Assembly (NCBI GenBank): GCA_026417375.1
Contig: JAOADJ010000036.1
Coordinates: 124,001-188,000 of the forward strand
DNA: 64,000 nt
Direction of reading: 5' to 3'
From: Melioribacteraceae bacterium
GTDB lineage: Bacteria; Bacteroidota; Ignavibacteria; Ignavibacteriales; Melioribacteraceae
The notes beneath the pieces were generated by a model that saw only the letters and a program-made list of their open reading frames with translations, was not told where the DNA came from and did not search any database. Position 1 is the stretch's first letter. Each line of letters starts with the position of its first letter. Below, piece by piece: positions 43,694-51,643 of the stretch. A program made the position numbers and the translations under genes.

Positions 43694-44935
43694 ATGAAAA
43701 AAACGATTTGCATTTTTGAAGATAATGGATTTGAAAATTTATATCCTTTAACTTATCTAAGACCAATATATGAACTTAAATGTGGTATCTATTCTTTATT
43801 GGATAAAATTAAAATTTATTTAGGTGATAATAAATATTATCATCATTCCAGAAATGTTTTGTCTTCTGTTCTTGATGAAAAGTATGAAAGTATAATTACA
43901 AGTAATTTTCCTGATGAAGATATAATTTTTATAAATGGTAAAGTTTTATTTAATGATAAATTTAAGTTCGATGTTCTTAACTTAAAACCAAATGAAGCAC
44001 TTGTTAATAATGATGATTTACTTGCAGCATTTATATCTAAGGACAATATTCAAAAATTAATTTTTGATGAAAATGGGTTGCTGGATTTTAATAAAATAAA
44101 TTTAACAAAAATTGAATACGATACTATAACTATTAAATTTCCATGGGACTTAGTAAACAATAACTCAAATGAAATAATAAATGATTTCAAATTGTTTAAT
44201 AAAAGTAATAATCTTAATAAGAAACTTGATTATGTATCAATAAAAAATAAAAAAGATATTTTCATTTCCTCTTCGGCTGATATTTCTCCATTCGTTTATT
44301 TTGATGCTTCTGAAGGACCAATTATAATTGATTCTAATGTAAAAATCTTATCTCATACTTATTTGAAAGGTCCAATATATATTGGCAAAAATAGTTTAGT
44401 AAAAGCCAACACATCAATTTATCATGGAACTTCAATTGGACAATTTTGCAAAGTTGGTGGTGAGATTGAAGAATCAATTATTCATTCTTATTCAAATAAA
44501 CAGCATGATGGATTTTTAGGTCATTCATATTTAGCAGAATGGATTAATTTAGGTGCTGGGACAAATAACAGTGATTTAAAAAATAATTACTCTAAAATTT
44601 CGGTGTTGTTAAATGGTAAAAATGTTTTCACAAATTCTCAATTTGTTGGTGTTGTAATTGGTGATCACACAAAAACTGCTATTAACACTAAGATAAACAC
44701 AGGTTCAATATTTGGTATTGGTTGTAATATTTATGGTGATGGGTTTCCTCCAAAATATTTACCCTCTTTTTCTTGGGGTGGCTCTGATGAAATTATTAAT
44801 TATGAATTCGATAAATTTATAGAGACTGCAAATATTGTAATGAAAAGGAGAAATGTAGAGTTGAAAGATACTTATACTAAATTGTTAAAATTAATTTATG
44901 ATAAATCTTTAGCAGAAAAACAAAAAGTTAAATAA
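43694..44935 (+). CDS. GlmU-like sugar-phosphate nucleotidyltransferase/acyltransferase family protein
   Basis: Matches the alternative GlmU-like family found in Bacteroidota and relatives. A short, divergent N-terminal half (ICIFEDNGFENLYPLTYLRP at the start) is followed by a hexapeptide beta-helix in the second half (SSADISPFVYFDASEGPIII, then ILSHTYLKGPIYIGKNSLVK). The C-terminal part has LGAGTNNSDLKNNY, which resembles the acetyltransferase site. 413 aa. It would supply UDP-GlcNAc for peptidoglycan and LPS; the nucleotidyltransferase G-rich loop of true GlmU is not obvious. It is followed directly by an NFACT gene. Confidence 0.78.
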   Translation: MKKTICIFEDNGFENLYPLTYLRPIYELKCGIYSLLDKIKIYLGDNKYYHHSRNVLSSVLDEKYESIITSNFPDEDIIFINGKVLFNDKFKFDVLNLKPNEALVNNDDLLAAFISKDNIQKLIFDENGLLDFNKINLTKIEYDTITIKFPWDLVNNNSNEIINDFKLFNKSNNLNKKLDYVSIKNKKDIFISSSADISPFVYFDASEGPIIIDSNVKILSHTYLKGPIYIGKNSLVKANTSIYHGTSIGQFCKVGGEIEESIIHSYSNKQHDGFLGHSYLAEWINLGAGTNNSDLKNNYSKISVLLNGKNVFTNSQFVGVVIGDHTKTAINTKINTGSIFGIGCNIYGDGFPPKYLPSFSWGGSDEIINYEFDKFIETANIVMKRRNVELKDTYTKLLKLIYDKSLAEKQKVK

Positions 44936-46528
44936 ATGTATAAAAACTATCTTTACCTTTTCAGACTTGTTCTTGAATTAAAAAATATTATAAAAGATAA
45001 ATTAGTTCTTGATTGTTTTACTCAAGAAAAAGATAAACTATTTATTCATTTAGTTGATAAAAGTAACGAGAACAATTTTTTAGTAATTGATACCAATAAT
45101 TTATTCATAACAATAAAAACTAATTTCAAAAAAGCTAAAAAAAATGTTATTTCTTTTTTTGATGATTTTATCGAATCAAAAATTTTAGATATTAACATAG
45201 TTTTCAATGAAAGAATTATTAAACTTGATACCAATAAAGGTTTTCTCATTATTTCTCTGACAGGTAAAAATTCAAATTGTTATTATTTATTTAATGAAAA
45301 AATATTTCCATTTAAAAAAACCGACGACACCTTTTTAAATAATTTTTATTCTGAATTCCAAAACAAAATATTAATTAATTCATTTAATGATTACATTAAA
45401 AAAATAAAATCACTATCATTCGAAGAAATTTATAATCTTCCATTTATATCAAAACATGTTAAAGAAAAAATAAAATCATTTAATTCAATTGATTATTTCT
45501 TAAACTTGGTAGAAGAAATAATTTATGAAAAAATAGCCGTAGGAATTAATAATTCTAAAAATGAATTAATTTTCTCTCCACTTTCTTTAATAAATCAAAA
45601 TGATGAAACAGAAGTTGAATTATTTGATTCATACATTGAAGCAGTTGAAAAATATTTTCAAATTGAATTTAAAAGTGATTCTTATAATTCAATAAAAAAA
45701 ATGTTAGTAAAAAATATTAATAATGAATTAGAAAGAATCTCTAATAAACTTAATAATTTAAAATCAAGAATTGAAAATGGTTCTAGAGAGAAAGAATATA
45801 ATCATCATGGTGAGTTACTCCTTTCAAATATCAATTTAATAAAAAAAGGGATGAAAGAAATTCAAGTTTTTGATTGGTTATATGATAAAGAAACAACAAT
45901 TAAATTAGATCCCAAATTATCACCGCAGCAAAATATTAATTATTATTTCGATAAATCACGTTCAGAAAAAGTTGATTATGAAAAATCAAATCAAATTTTT
46001 AATGAAACTAAAAACAAATATGATTTATTGGTAAATCTTAAAAATGAAATTGAAAATGAAATTACATTTGAGAGATTAAACGAAATTAAAAATGAACTTA
46101 AAATAAAATCAAACCAAAAAATGAATGAAGAAAAAAAAGAAAAATTGCCGTTTAGACATTTTTTAATTCAGGATAAATATCATTTTTATATTGGTAGAGA
46201 TAGTAAGAGTAATGATTTATTAACAACTAAATTTGCCAAACAAAATGATTATTGGTTTCATGCTCGTTCTGTAGCCGGTTCTCATGGTGTATTACGTGTT
46301 GAAAATACAAAAGAAGCTATACCCAAAAATATTTTAGAAAAAGCAGCATCAATAACAGCATTTTATAGTAAAGCTAAAACATCAAAGCTTGCATCTGTAA
46401 CATATACACTAAAAAAATATGTAGTAAAAAATTCGAAACATGAACCGGGACAGGTTTCTGTTTTAAAAGAAAAAGTATTACTTGTAAAACCCGAAATCCC
46501 CGATGATTGTGTATATATTGAAGATTAA
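44936..46528 (+). CDS. NFACT-family protein (RqcH/Rqc2-like, fibronectin-binding domain)
   Basis: NFACT proteins recognise stalled 60S/50S-tRNA complexes and add alanine tails (RqcH). Here an NFACT-N region (about residues 1-215), a coiled-coil middle (280-390) and a C-terminal NFACT-R domain (about 410-530: HFLIQDKYHFYIGRDSKSND, then DYWFHARSVAGSHGVLRV) are visible. The NFACT-R core differs from the consensus D-x-W-x-H-x-x-x-x-P-G-S-H in having AGSH. The 530-aa length is normal. The ATG abuts the previous stop (TAAATG). It converges on the SDR gene with 4-bp overlap. The N-terminal catalytic Asp-Arg pair cannot be verified by eye. Confidence 0.83.
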   Translation: MYKNYLYLFRLVLELKNIIKDKLVLDCFTQEKDKLFIHLVDKSNENNFLVIDTNNLFITIKTNFKKAKKNVISFFDDFIESKILDINIVFNERIIKLDTNKGFLIISLTGKNSNCYYLFNEKIFPFKKTDDTFLNNFYSEFQNKILINSFNDYIKKIKSLSFEEIYNLPFISKHVKEKIKSFNSIDYFLNLVEEIIYEKIAVGINNSKNELIFSPLSLINQNDETEVELFDSYIEAVEKYFQIEFKSDSYNSIKKMLVKNINNELERISNKLNNLKSRIENGSREKEYNHHGELLLSNINLIKKGMKEIQVFDWLYDKETTIKLDPKLSPQQNINYYFDKSRSEKVDYEKSNQIFNETKNKYDLLVNLKNEIENEITFERLNEIKNELKIKSNQKMNEEKKEKLPFRHFLIQDKYHFYIGRDSKSNDLLTTKFAKQNDYWFHARSVAGSHGVLRVENTKEAIPKNILEKAASITAFYSKAKTSKLASVTYTLKKYVVKNSKHEPGQVSVLKEKVLLVKPEIPDDCVYIED

Positions 46529-47349
46529 TTTTCTCTTCCTTTAAATTGATTCATACTATTATGAACACCCATTAATAAAACAATTTTTTGGAAAAGAAAA
46601 TCCGGTAACAACCCACGCAAAATAATAGCTAATCTTAAACTTCGAGGTCTTCTTACACAATACTTTTCTTTTTTCAATGCATCTTCAACAATTGCTTTTG
46701 CAATTACATCATGACTTTTAACAAGTGGCACAATAAGATTTCCTAAAAAGTTGAGCTTAGCTCCTTCGAATAATCCTTTTGCCAAATAACTTGGATGAAT
46801 TGAAGTCCATTTAATATTTTTATTCGCATTCATTGTTTCAAATCGCATCGATTCTGTCAATCCCCAAACTGCCCACTTAGTTGCTGCATAAACTGAAAGT
46901 CCGGCAACTCCTAATAATCCGGATGCCGAAGAAATATTCACAATATGACCAAAATTTTTTTCATACATTTTTGGTAAAACTGAATGAATAATATAGATCA
47001 TAGATGTTAAATTGATATCAATTGTTTTATCCCATACTTCAAAAGAATTTTCTATTAAATTTCCTTTTTTGACAAAACCAGCATTATTAATTAATATATC
47101 AATGCTTCCCATATCCTTAATTGCTTGTTCAACTAATTCATTAATTCTTTTTCTATCGGTTACATCAGCAACATAAAGAAAAAATTTGTTTGATATTTTT
47201 TCAAATTCATTTTTTGCATTTAATAACTCTTTTTCATTTAAATCCCAAACAGTTACAATACAACCTTCTTTCAACAACATTTTTGCAGTTGCAAATCCAA
47301 TGCCCATTGCAGCTCCAGTTATTATTACTTTTTTACCTTCAAGATTCAT
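46525..47349 (-). CDS. short-chain dehydrogenase/reductase
   Basis: NAD(P)-dependent SDR. The cofactor motif is VIITGAAMGIGFATAKMLLK (TGxxxGxG), then INNAGFVKKG, ISSASGLLGVAG, and the catalytic YAATKWAVWG (YxxxK). The sequence DVTDRKRI after the third strand suggests NAD or NADP; substrate unknown. 274 aa, with a C-terminal extension that may be membrane-associated (RLAIILRGLLPDFLFQKIVL). The ATG at 47349 is preferred to GTG 6 nt upstream because GAGGTG acts as its ribosome-binding site. The stop codon overlaps that of the convergent NFACT gene. Confidence 0.85.
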   Translation of the reverse strand: MNLEGKKVIITGAAMGIGFATAKMLLKEGCIVTVWDLNEKELLNAKNEFEKISNKFFLYVADVTDRKRINELVEQAIKDMGSIDILINNAGFVKKGNLIENSFEVWDKTIDINLTSMIYIIHSVLPKMYEKNFGHIVNISSASGLLGVAGLSVYAATKWAVWGLTESMRFETMNANKNIKWTSIHPSYLAKGLFEGAKLNFLGNLIVPLVKSHDVIAKAIVEDALKKEKYCVRRPRSLRLAIILRGLLPDFLFQKIVLLMGVHNSMNQFKGREN

Positions 47350-47380
47350 TTTCACCTCAATTAATTGTTATCTAAATTTG
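47350..47380 (+). promoter_or_regulatory. candidate Bacteroidota-type promoter for the GT9 gene
   Basis: TTTC (47350-47353), 19-nt spacer, TAAATTTG (47373-47380), an exact match to TAnnTTTG with a one-mismatch -33. It lies in the divergent gap between the SDR and glycosyltransferase genes and would give a leader of about 35 nt. Confidence 0.4.
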
Positions 47381-47419
47381 CAATCAAATTAATAAAAAAA
47401 TTTTATTAAGAGAAAGACT

Positions 47420-48466
47420 TTGAAAACTGAACAAATAAAAAAAGAGAATATTAAAAAGATTTTAGTAGTAAAACTAAGAGGCATAGGAGACGTTATTTGT
47501 TCAACAATTGTTATTGATAATTTAAGAGAAGATTTTCCAACTGCACAAATAGATTATCTTGTTGAAAAACCATCTTCATTTGGTTTAATTGGTTTAAAAC
47601 AAATTAACAATGTATTAATATTTGATAAAAAAAGTTTATTAAGAAGAATTAAACTTGCATTGAAAATCAGAAAAGAGAAATATGATTTAGTATTTGATTT
47701 TTTTGGAAATCCAAGTTCAGCACAAATTACTTTTTTTTCAAATGCAAAATTTAGAATTGGTTTTCCCTTTCGTGGAAGAAAATATGCTTACAATTATTTT
47801 GGACCATCGGAAAGAGCTAAATGGCATAATGCAATTTTACATCTAAAAGTTTTAGAGAAATTTGGATTTTCAACACATCATAAAAATTTATTATTTGCAT
47901 TAGATAATGAAGCTAAAATATTTGCAGAAGAATATTTTAAAAATACTTTTGATGAAAATGATTTTGTAGTTGGAATTTCAACAACTGGAAGCTGGCAATC
48001 TAAAAAATGTGACCCGGAAATATTTGCTGATATTGCTGAAAATGTTATCAATAAGTATAGTGCTAAAATATTAATAATTTGGGGTAAAGGTGATGAAGAA
48101 GATTCTAAAAAACTATTTGACCTATTAAAAGGCAAATCTATTTTAGCACCAGAAACTTCAATTCAACAAATGGCGGGTTTAATTTCAAAATGTAAATTTA
48201 TAATTGCGAATGATAGTGGACCAATGCACATTTCAACTGCAATTGGAACTCCTGTATTAAGTATTCACGGTCCTACTGCTCCACAACTACAAGGACCTTT
48301 TGGTGAAAAACATGAGTGGATAAATCTTCCTGATTTAGATTGTATTGTTTGTAATTTATTAGTTTGTCCTAAACAACATGAATGTTTTAGAAATTTACCA
48401 ATCGAAAATATTTTAATTAAGATTGATTCTTTAATTAAAAAAAATTTTTTATTAAAAAATGAATAA
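47420..48466 (+). CDS. glycosyltransferase family 9 (LPS heptosyltransferase-like)
   Basis: Transfers a heptose or other sugar from a nucleotide donor in LPS or glycan assembly. ILVVKLRGIGDVICSTIVID at the start is the family signature. The C-terminal donor-binding part reads IIANDSGPMHISTAIGTPVL, then SIHGPTAPQLQGPF. A CxxCxxxxC-like patch (CIVCNLLVCPKQHEC) follows, a common metal-like element in the family. 348 aa. The start is TTG, the only in-frame choice near the promoter. It overlaps the next gene by 8 bp. Sugar specificity is not resolved. Confidence 0.87.
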   Translation: MKTEQIKKENIKKILVVKLRGIGDVICSTIVIDNLREDFPTAQIDYLVEKPSSFGLIGLKQINNVLIFDKKSLLRRIKLALKIRKEKYDLVFDFFGNPSSAQITFFSNAKFRIGFPFRGRKYAYNYFGPSERAKWHNAILHLKVLEKFGFSTHHKNLLFALDNEAKIFAEEYFKNTFDENDFVVGISTTGSWQSKKCDPEIFADIAENVINKYSAKILIIWGKGDEEDSKKLFDLLKGKSILAPETSIQQMAGLISKCKFIIANDSGPMHISTAIGTPVLSIHGPTAPQLQGPFGEKHEWINLPDLDCIVCNLLVCPKQHECFRNLPIENILIKIDSLIKKNFLLKNE

Positions 48467-49340
48467 TAAATCTATCATTGAATTTTATAATTCAATAAAA
48501 AAACCATTTTTGCTTGATGGTGCTTTAGGAACTTTCTTCCAAGAAAAAGGATTTTCACCTGATAAAAATCTTTGGTTTTCTTATTTGAATATTATTCATC
48601 CTGAAATTGTTGAAGAAGTTCACAACGATTATATAAATGCTGGTGCTGATATTATTACAACAAATACATTTAGAACCAACCCAATTGCAAAAAAGAAAAG
48701 TAATTTAGAAATAACAAATTCAGAACTTGTTAAAAAAAGCGTACAACTAGTTAAAAATCTTTCTCAACAAAAAAATATAATAATTGCTGGTTCAAATGCT
48801 CCTGCCGAAGATTGTTATCAAAAAGAAAGAACTGTTACAAAATTTGATCTTGAATACAATCACAAAAAACATATTGAGTTATTATATGATTCCGGTGTAG
48901 ATATTATTTGGAATGAAACTCAATCACATTTTGATGAAATAGAAATAATATCAAGATTTTGTAGTGATAATAATATTCCCTTTTCGATCAATATTTTTTT
49001 TAATGACAATAATAAAATATTAAGTGGTGAATCGATAAATGATGTAATTGATATTTTAAAATCATATAATCCAGATGTAATTGGTTTTAATTGTATTAAA
49101 CCAGATATTTTTTTAAACAATATTGATAAAATAAATTTACCATCTAATTGGGGTTTTTATTTTAATTGTGGTCTTGGAGATTATAAAGAAGAAAAAATAT
49201 TTTGTAGTATCAACCCAACTGAATACAAAAAGATTGTTTCACCTTTATTTAAATTAAATCCTACTTTTGTTGGTGCATGTTGTGGTTCTAATCCCAATCA
49301 TATAAAAGAATTACGAGGATTAATAGATGCTTTACATTGA
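48459..49340 (+). CDS. homocysteine S-methyltransferase family protein
   Basis: TIM-barrel methyltransferase of the Hcy-binding (BHMT/MmuM) fold that methylates homocysteine. Start: FLLDGALGTFFQEKGF, then ADIITTNTFRTNPIA; the zinc site is made by FNCIKPDIF and GACCGSNPNHIKEL (CC pair). 293 aa, with no cobalamin or folate domains, so it is not a full MetH; the methyl donor may be S-methylmethionine, betaine or another compound. It overlaps the GT9 gene by 8 bp and ispE by 14 bp. Confidence 0.87.
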   Translation: MNNKSIIEFYNSIKKPFLLDGALGTFFQEKGFSPDKNLWFSYLNIIHPEIVEEVHNDYINAGADIITTNTFRTNPIAKKKSNLEITNSELVKKSVQLVKNLSQQKNIIIAGSNAPAEDCYQKERTVTKFDLEYNHKKHIELLYDSGVDIIWNETQSHFDEIEIISRFCSDNNIPFSINIFFNDNNKILSGESINDVIDILKSYNPDVIGFNCIKPDIFLNNIDKINLPSNWGFYFNCGLGDYKEEKIFCSINPTEYKKIVSPLFKLNPTFVGACCGSNPNHIKELRGLIDALH

Positions 49341-50169
49341 AATTAAAGCTCCGGCTAAAATTAACATTGGATTAAAAGTTGTTTCAAAACGTGAAGATGG
49401 ATATCATAATTTATCTACTTTGTTCTACCCAATTTATGATTTATATGATATTTTGATTTTTGAAATAGCTGATAATTTTTCTTTTTTGTGTAATGATAAA
49501 AGTATTCCTTCGGATGATAAGAATCTAGTAATAAAAGCAAAAAATATTTTAGAGAAAGAGACAAATAAAAAATTTAATGTTAGAATCGAATTAATTAAAA
49601 ATATTCCATCTGAAGCAGGATTAGGTGGCGGAAGTTCCGATGCTGCCGCAACATTGATTTCTTTATGCGAATTATTTTCCTTGAATATTACTAATGAAAA
49701 ATTAATGTCACTTGCATTAGATTTAGGAAGTGATGTCCCATTTTTTATTAAATCTAAACCTGCTATTGGAAAATCGCGTGGTGAAATATTAGAACATATT
49801 GATTTTGAAATCAACTACCCTATTCTGATTGTTAATCCTAAAATAAAAATTTCTACTAAGGAAGCCTTTGAAAAAATAATTCCTACTAATGAAGAACTTG
49901 AAATAAAAAGCTTTTTAGAAAAACAAAAAAATAATTTATATGATTATAAAAACTTTTTTATTAATGATTTTGAATTTTCAGTTTTTGAAAAATTTCCTGA
50001 AATAAAAAGAATTAAGGAAATTATGTATGAGAATAATGCACTATTTTCATCAATGTCAGGTACTGGCTCTACAGTTTATGGTATTTTTAATAACGAAGAA
50101 GAAATAAAAAATGTTATAAGTAAATTACCTGATAATTACTTTTCTTTTATTTCTAAAAATGATTCTTAA
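49327..50169 (+). CDS. ispE: 4-diphosphocytidyl-2-C-methyl-D-erythritol kinase
   Basis: GHMP kinase of the non-mevalonate isoprenoid pathway. EIKAPAKINIGLKVVSKRED then GYHNLSTLFYPI is the conserved N-terminus. The ATP loop is IPSEAGLGGGSSDAAATLIS and the C-terminal motif is FSSMSGTGSTVYGIF. 280 aa. It overlaps the methyltransferase by 14 bp and converges on the sensor kinase gene, with overlapping stop codons. Isoprenoid precursors fit the phytol/dolichol-kinase-like gene elsewhere in the window. Confidence 0.95.
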   Translation: MLYIEIKAPAKINIGLKVVSKREDGYHNLSTLFYPIYDLYDILIFEIADNFSFLCNDKSIPSDDKNLVIKAKNILEKETNKKFNVRIELIKNIPSEAGLGGGSSDAAATLISLCELFSLNITNEKLMSLALDLGSDVPFFIKSKPAIGKSRGEILEHIDFEINYPILIVNPKIKISTKEAFEKIIPTNEELEIKSFLEKQKNNLYDYKNFFINDFEFSVFEKFPEIKRIKEIMYENNALFSSMSGTGSTVYGIFNNEEEIKNVISKLPDNYFSFISKNDS

Positions 50170-51548
50170 ATGGAATATTTTGGAAGAGTTATTAATACAG
50201 TTGTTCCGGGAGATAAATGATTCCCGATTTTTGATGGACTTAAAATATTAATAGTGCCTGAATGCTTTTCAATAATTTCTTTTACGATTGATAAACCCAT
50301 TCCGCTTCCTTCAATACCAATTTTTTTAGCATTTGAAGCTCGATATAATTGACTAAATATTTTATCAATCTCATTTTGAGGAATACCAATTCCATCATCA
50401 CTTATTTCCAAATCAATAGTTCTTTCATTTTCCTTGATGATTATAAAAATATTACCATTTTCATTTGTAAACTTGACTGAATTTGAAATTAAATTTGATA
50501 AAGCTAATTCAATTAATGTCTTATCCCCTTTAATTAATTTTTCACTGTTATTTATATTTCTTACAATTAGATTAATTTTTTTGTTTTTTAATTCTTCCAA
50601 ATGTTGATCATGAATTTTATTTATTAATTCAATAAGATTAATTTTTTCTGTTAACTGAACTTCAAGAAGTTTTATTTTTGAAAATTTTAACACATCATTA
50701 ATTAAATCAATTGCTTCTTCACTTCTTTCTTTAGCACGAATAATTTTTTCTTCAAGCTGCGGTTCTAATGGTGAAATAAACTTTCCTAATATTAATTCCA
50801 ATATCGATTTTACAGCAACAATTGGAGATTTAATCTCATGTACAATTCCTAAAGTATATTTTTGTTTTGCAATTTCTGCTTCGTTTAATTTATCCAATGA
50901 AACTTTTAATTCCTGTTCTCTTTGATATAATTCCTTTGCAATATTATTTGCTAAATAAACAATTGTAATCAATACAAATGAAAAAACAATCGAAAATAAA
51001 ATTTCAAAACCAATCGTATGATCATGCATATGTTCATATATACCTTTAATATTAAAAATTGGTATAAATGAATAATGACCTAAAAATGATAGAACTGTAT
51101 TAGTTAAAGATAAAATAACTGCATAGACATAAACTAAACTACCAGGAAGAATTAAACTTCCAATAATCATATGAAATACATATAAAAGGAATAAAGGAGA
51201 AAAATAGATTCCGGTTATGTAGACTAAGATCGTAAGGAAAAATAAATCCGAAGTCATCATAATTATTGAAATTTGCATACATCCCAATTTGGTAGAATGG
51301 TAGTCAGTTTTTTTATTTATTACATCAAACACAATATTGAAGGCTAATATGAGAAATGCAATTGCAATGAAAACCTGCATTTGAAAAATTGTTAATTGAA
51401 AATTGAGGAACAATTGACCGAGAATAATAAATAATATTAATAATATAACGGCAAAATATCTAAGTTTAATAAACCATATATTTCTATTTTTAATTGCTTT
51501 CCAAAATTCATCATAATGCTCTGCCCAAGCTGGTATCAAATCAAGCAT
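50166..51548 (-). CDS. membrane histidine kinase downstream of the hydrogenase operon
   Basis: Sensor kinase with about six hydrophobic segments over residues 29-203, no large periplasmic domain and no PAS. The kinase core follows: HisKA with YTLGIVHEIKSPIVAVKSIL (phospho-acceptor His237), and an HATPase domain with NLISNSVKFTNENGN, DDGIGIPQNEIDKIF and GSGMGLSIVKEIIEKHSGT. 460 aa. Membrane-embedded input suggests sensing of redox, quinone or a small molecule, but this is only inference. It has its own sigma70-like promoter right after the hydrogenase-operon hairpin. No response regulator is fused or adjacent other than those inside the hydrogenase operon. Confidence 0.88.
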   Translation of the reverse strand: MLDLIPAWAEHYDEFWKAIKNRNIWFIKLRYFAVILLILFIILGQLFLNFQLTIFQMQVFIAIAFLILAFNIVFDVINKKTDYHSTKLGCMQISIIMMTSDLFFLTILVYITGIYFSPLFLLYVFHMIIGSLILPGSLVYVYAVILSLTNTVLSFLGHYSFIPIFNIKGIYEHMHDHTIGFEILFSIVFSFVLITIVYLANNIAKELYQREQELKVSLDKLNEAEIAKQKYTLGIVHEIKSPIVAVKSILELILGKFISPLEPQLEEKIIRAKERSEEAIDLINDVLKFSKIKLLEVQLTEKINLIELINKIHDQHLEELKNKKINLIVRNINNSEKLIKGDKTLIELALSNLISNSVKFTNENGNIFIIIKENERTIDLEISDDGIGIPQNEIDKIFSQLYRASNAKKIGIEGSGMGLSIVKEIIEKHSGTINILSPSKIGNHLSPGTTVLITLPKYSI

Positions 51549-51563
51549 AAAATTTTCACTTTT

Positions 51564-51592
51564 GTATTAAAGATATTCTAATAATTTGACAA
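51564..51592 (-). promoter_or_regulatory. sigma70-like promoter of the membrane histidine kinase
   Basis: On the minus strand: TTGTCA (51592-51587), 17 nt, TAATAC (51569-51564). Initiation would fall about 9 nt before the ATG at 51548, giving a very short leader. It begins only a few bases after the terminator hairpin. Confidence 0.5.
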
Positions 51593-51596
51593 ATAA

Positions 51597-51633
51597 TGAG
51601 CTGCAAATGGTTTATAATTTCATTTGCAGCTCA
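51597..51633 (-). terminator. strong hairpin ending the hydrogenase operon
   Basis: A perfect 13-bp inverted repeat, 51597-51609 / 51621-51633 (core GAGCTGCAAATG / CATTTGCAGCTC), with an 11-nt loop, beginning 10 nt after the hydA1 stop. The T tract that follows on the minus strand is short (ATTATTTGTC), so it could also act as an mRNA-stabilising structure. Confidence 0.65.
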
Positions 51634-51643
51634 AATAAATTAC

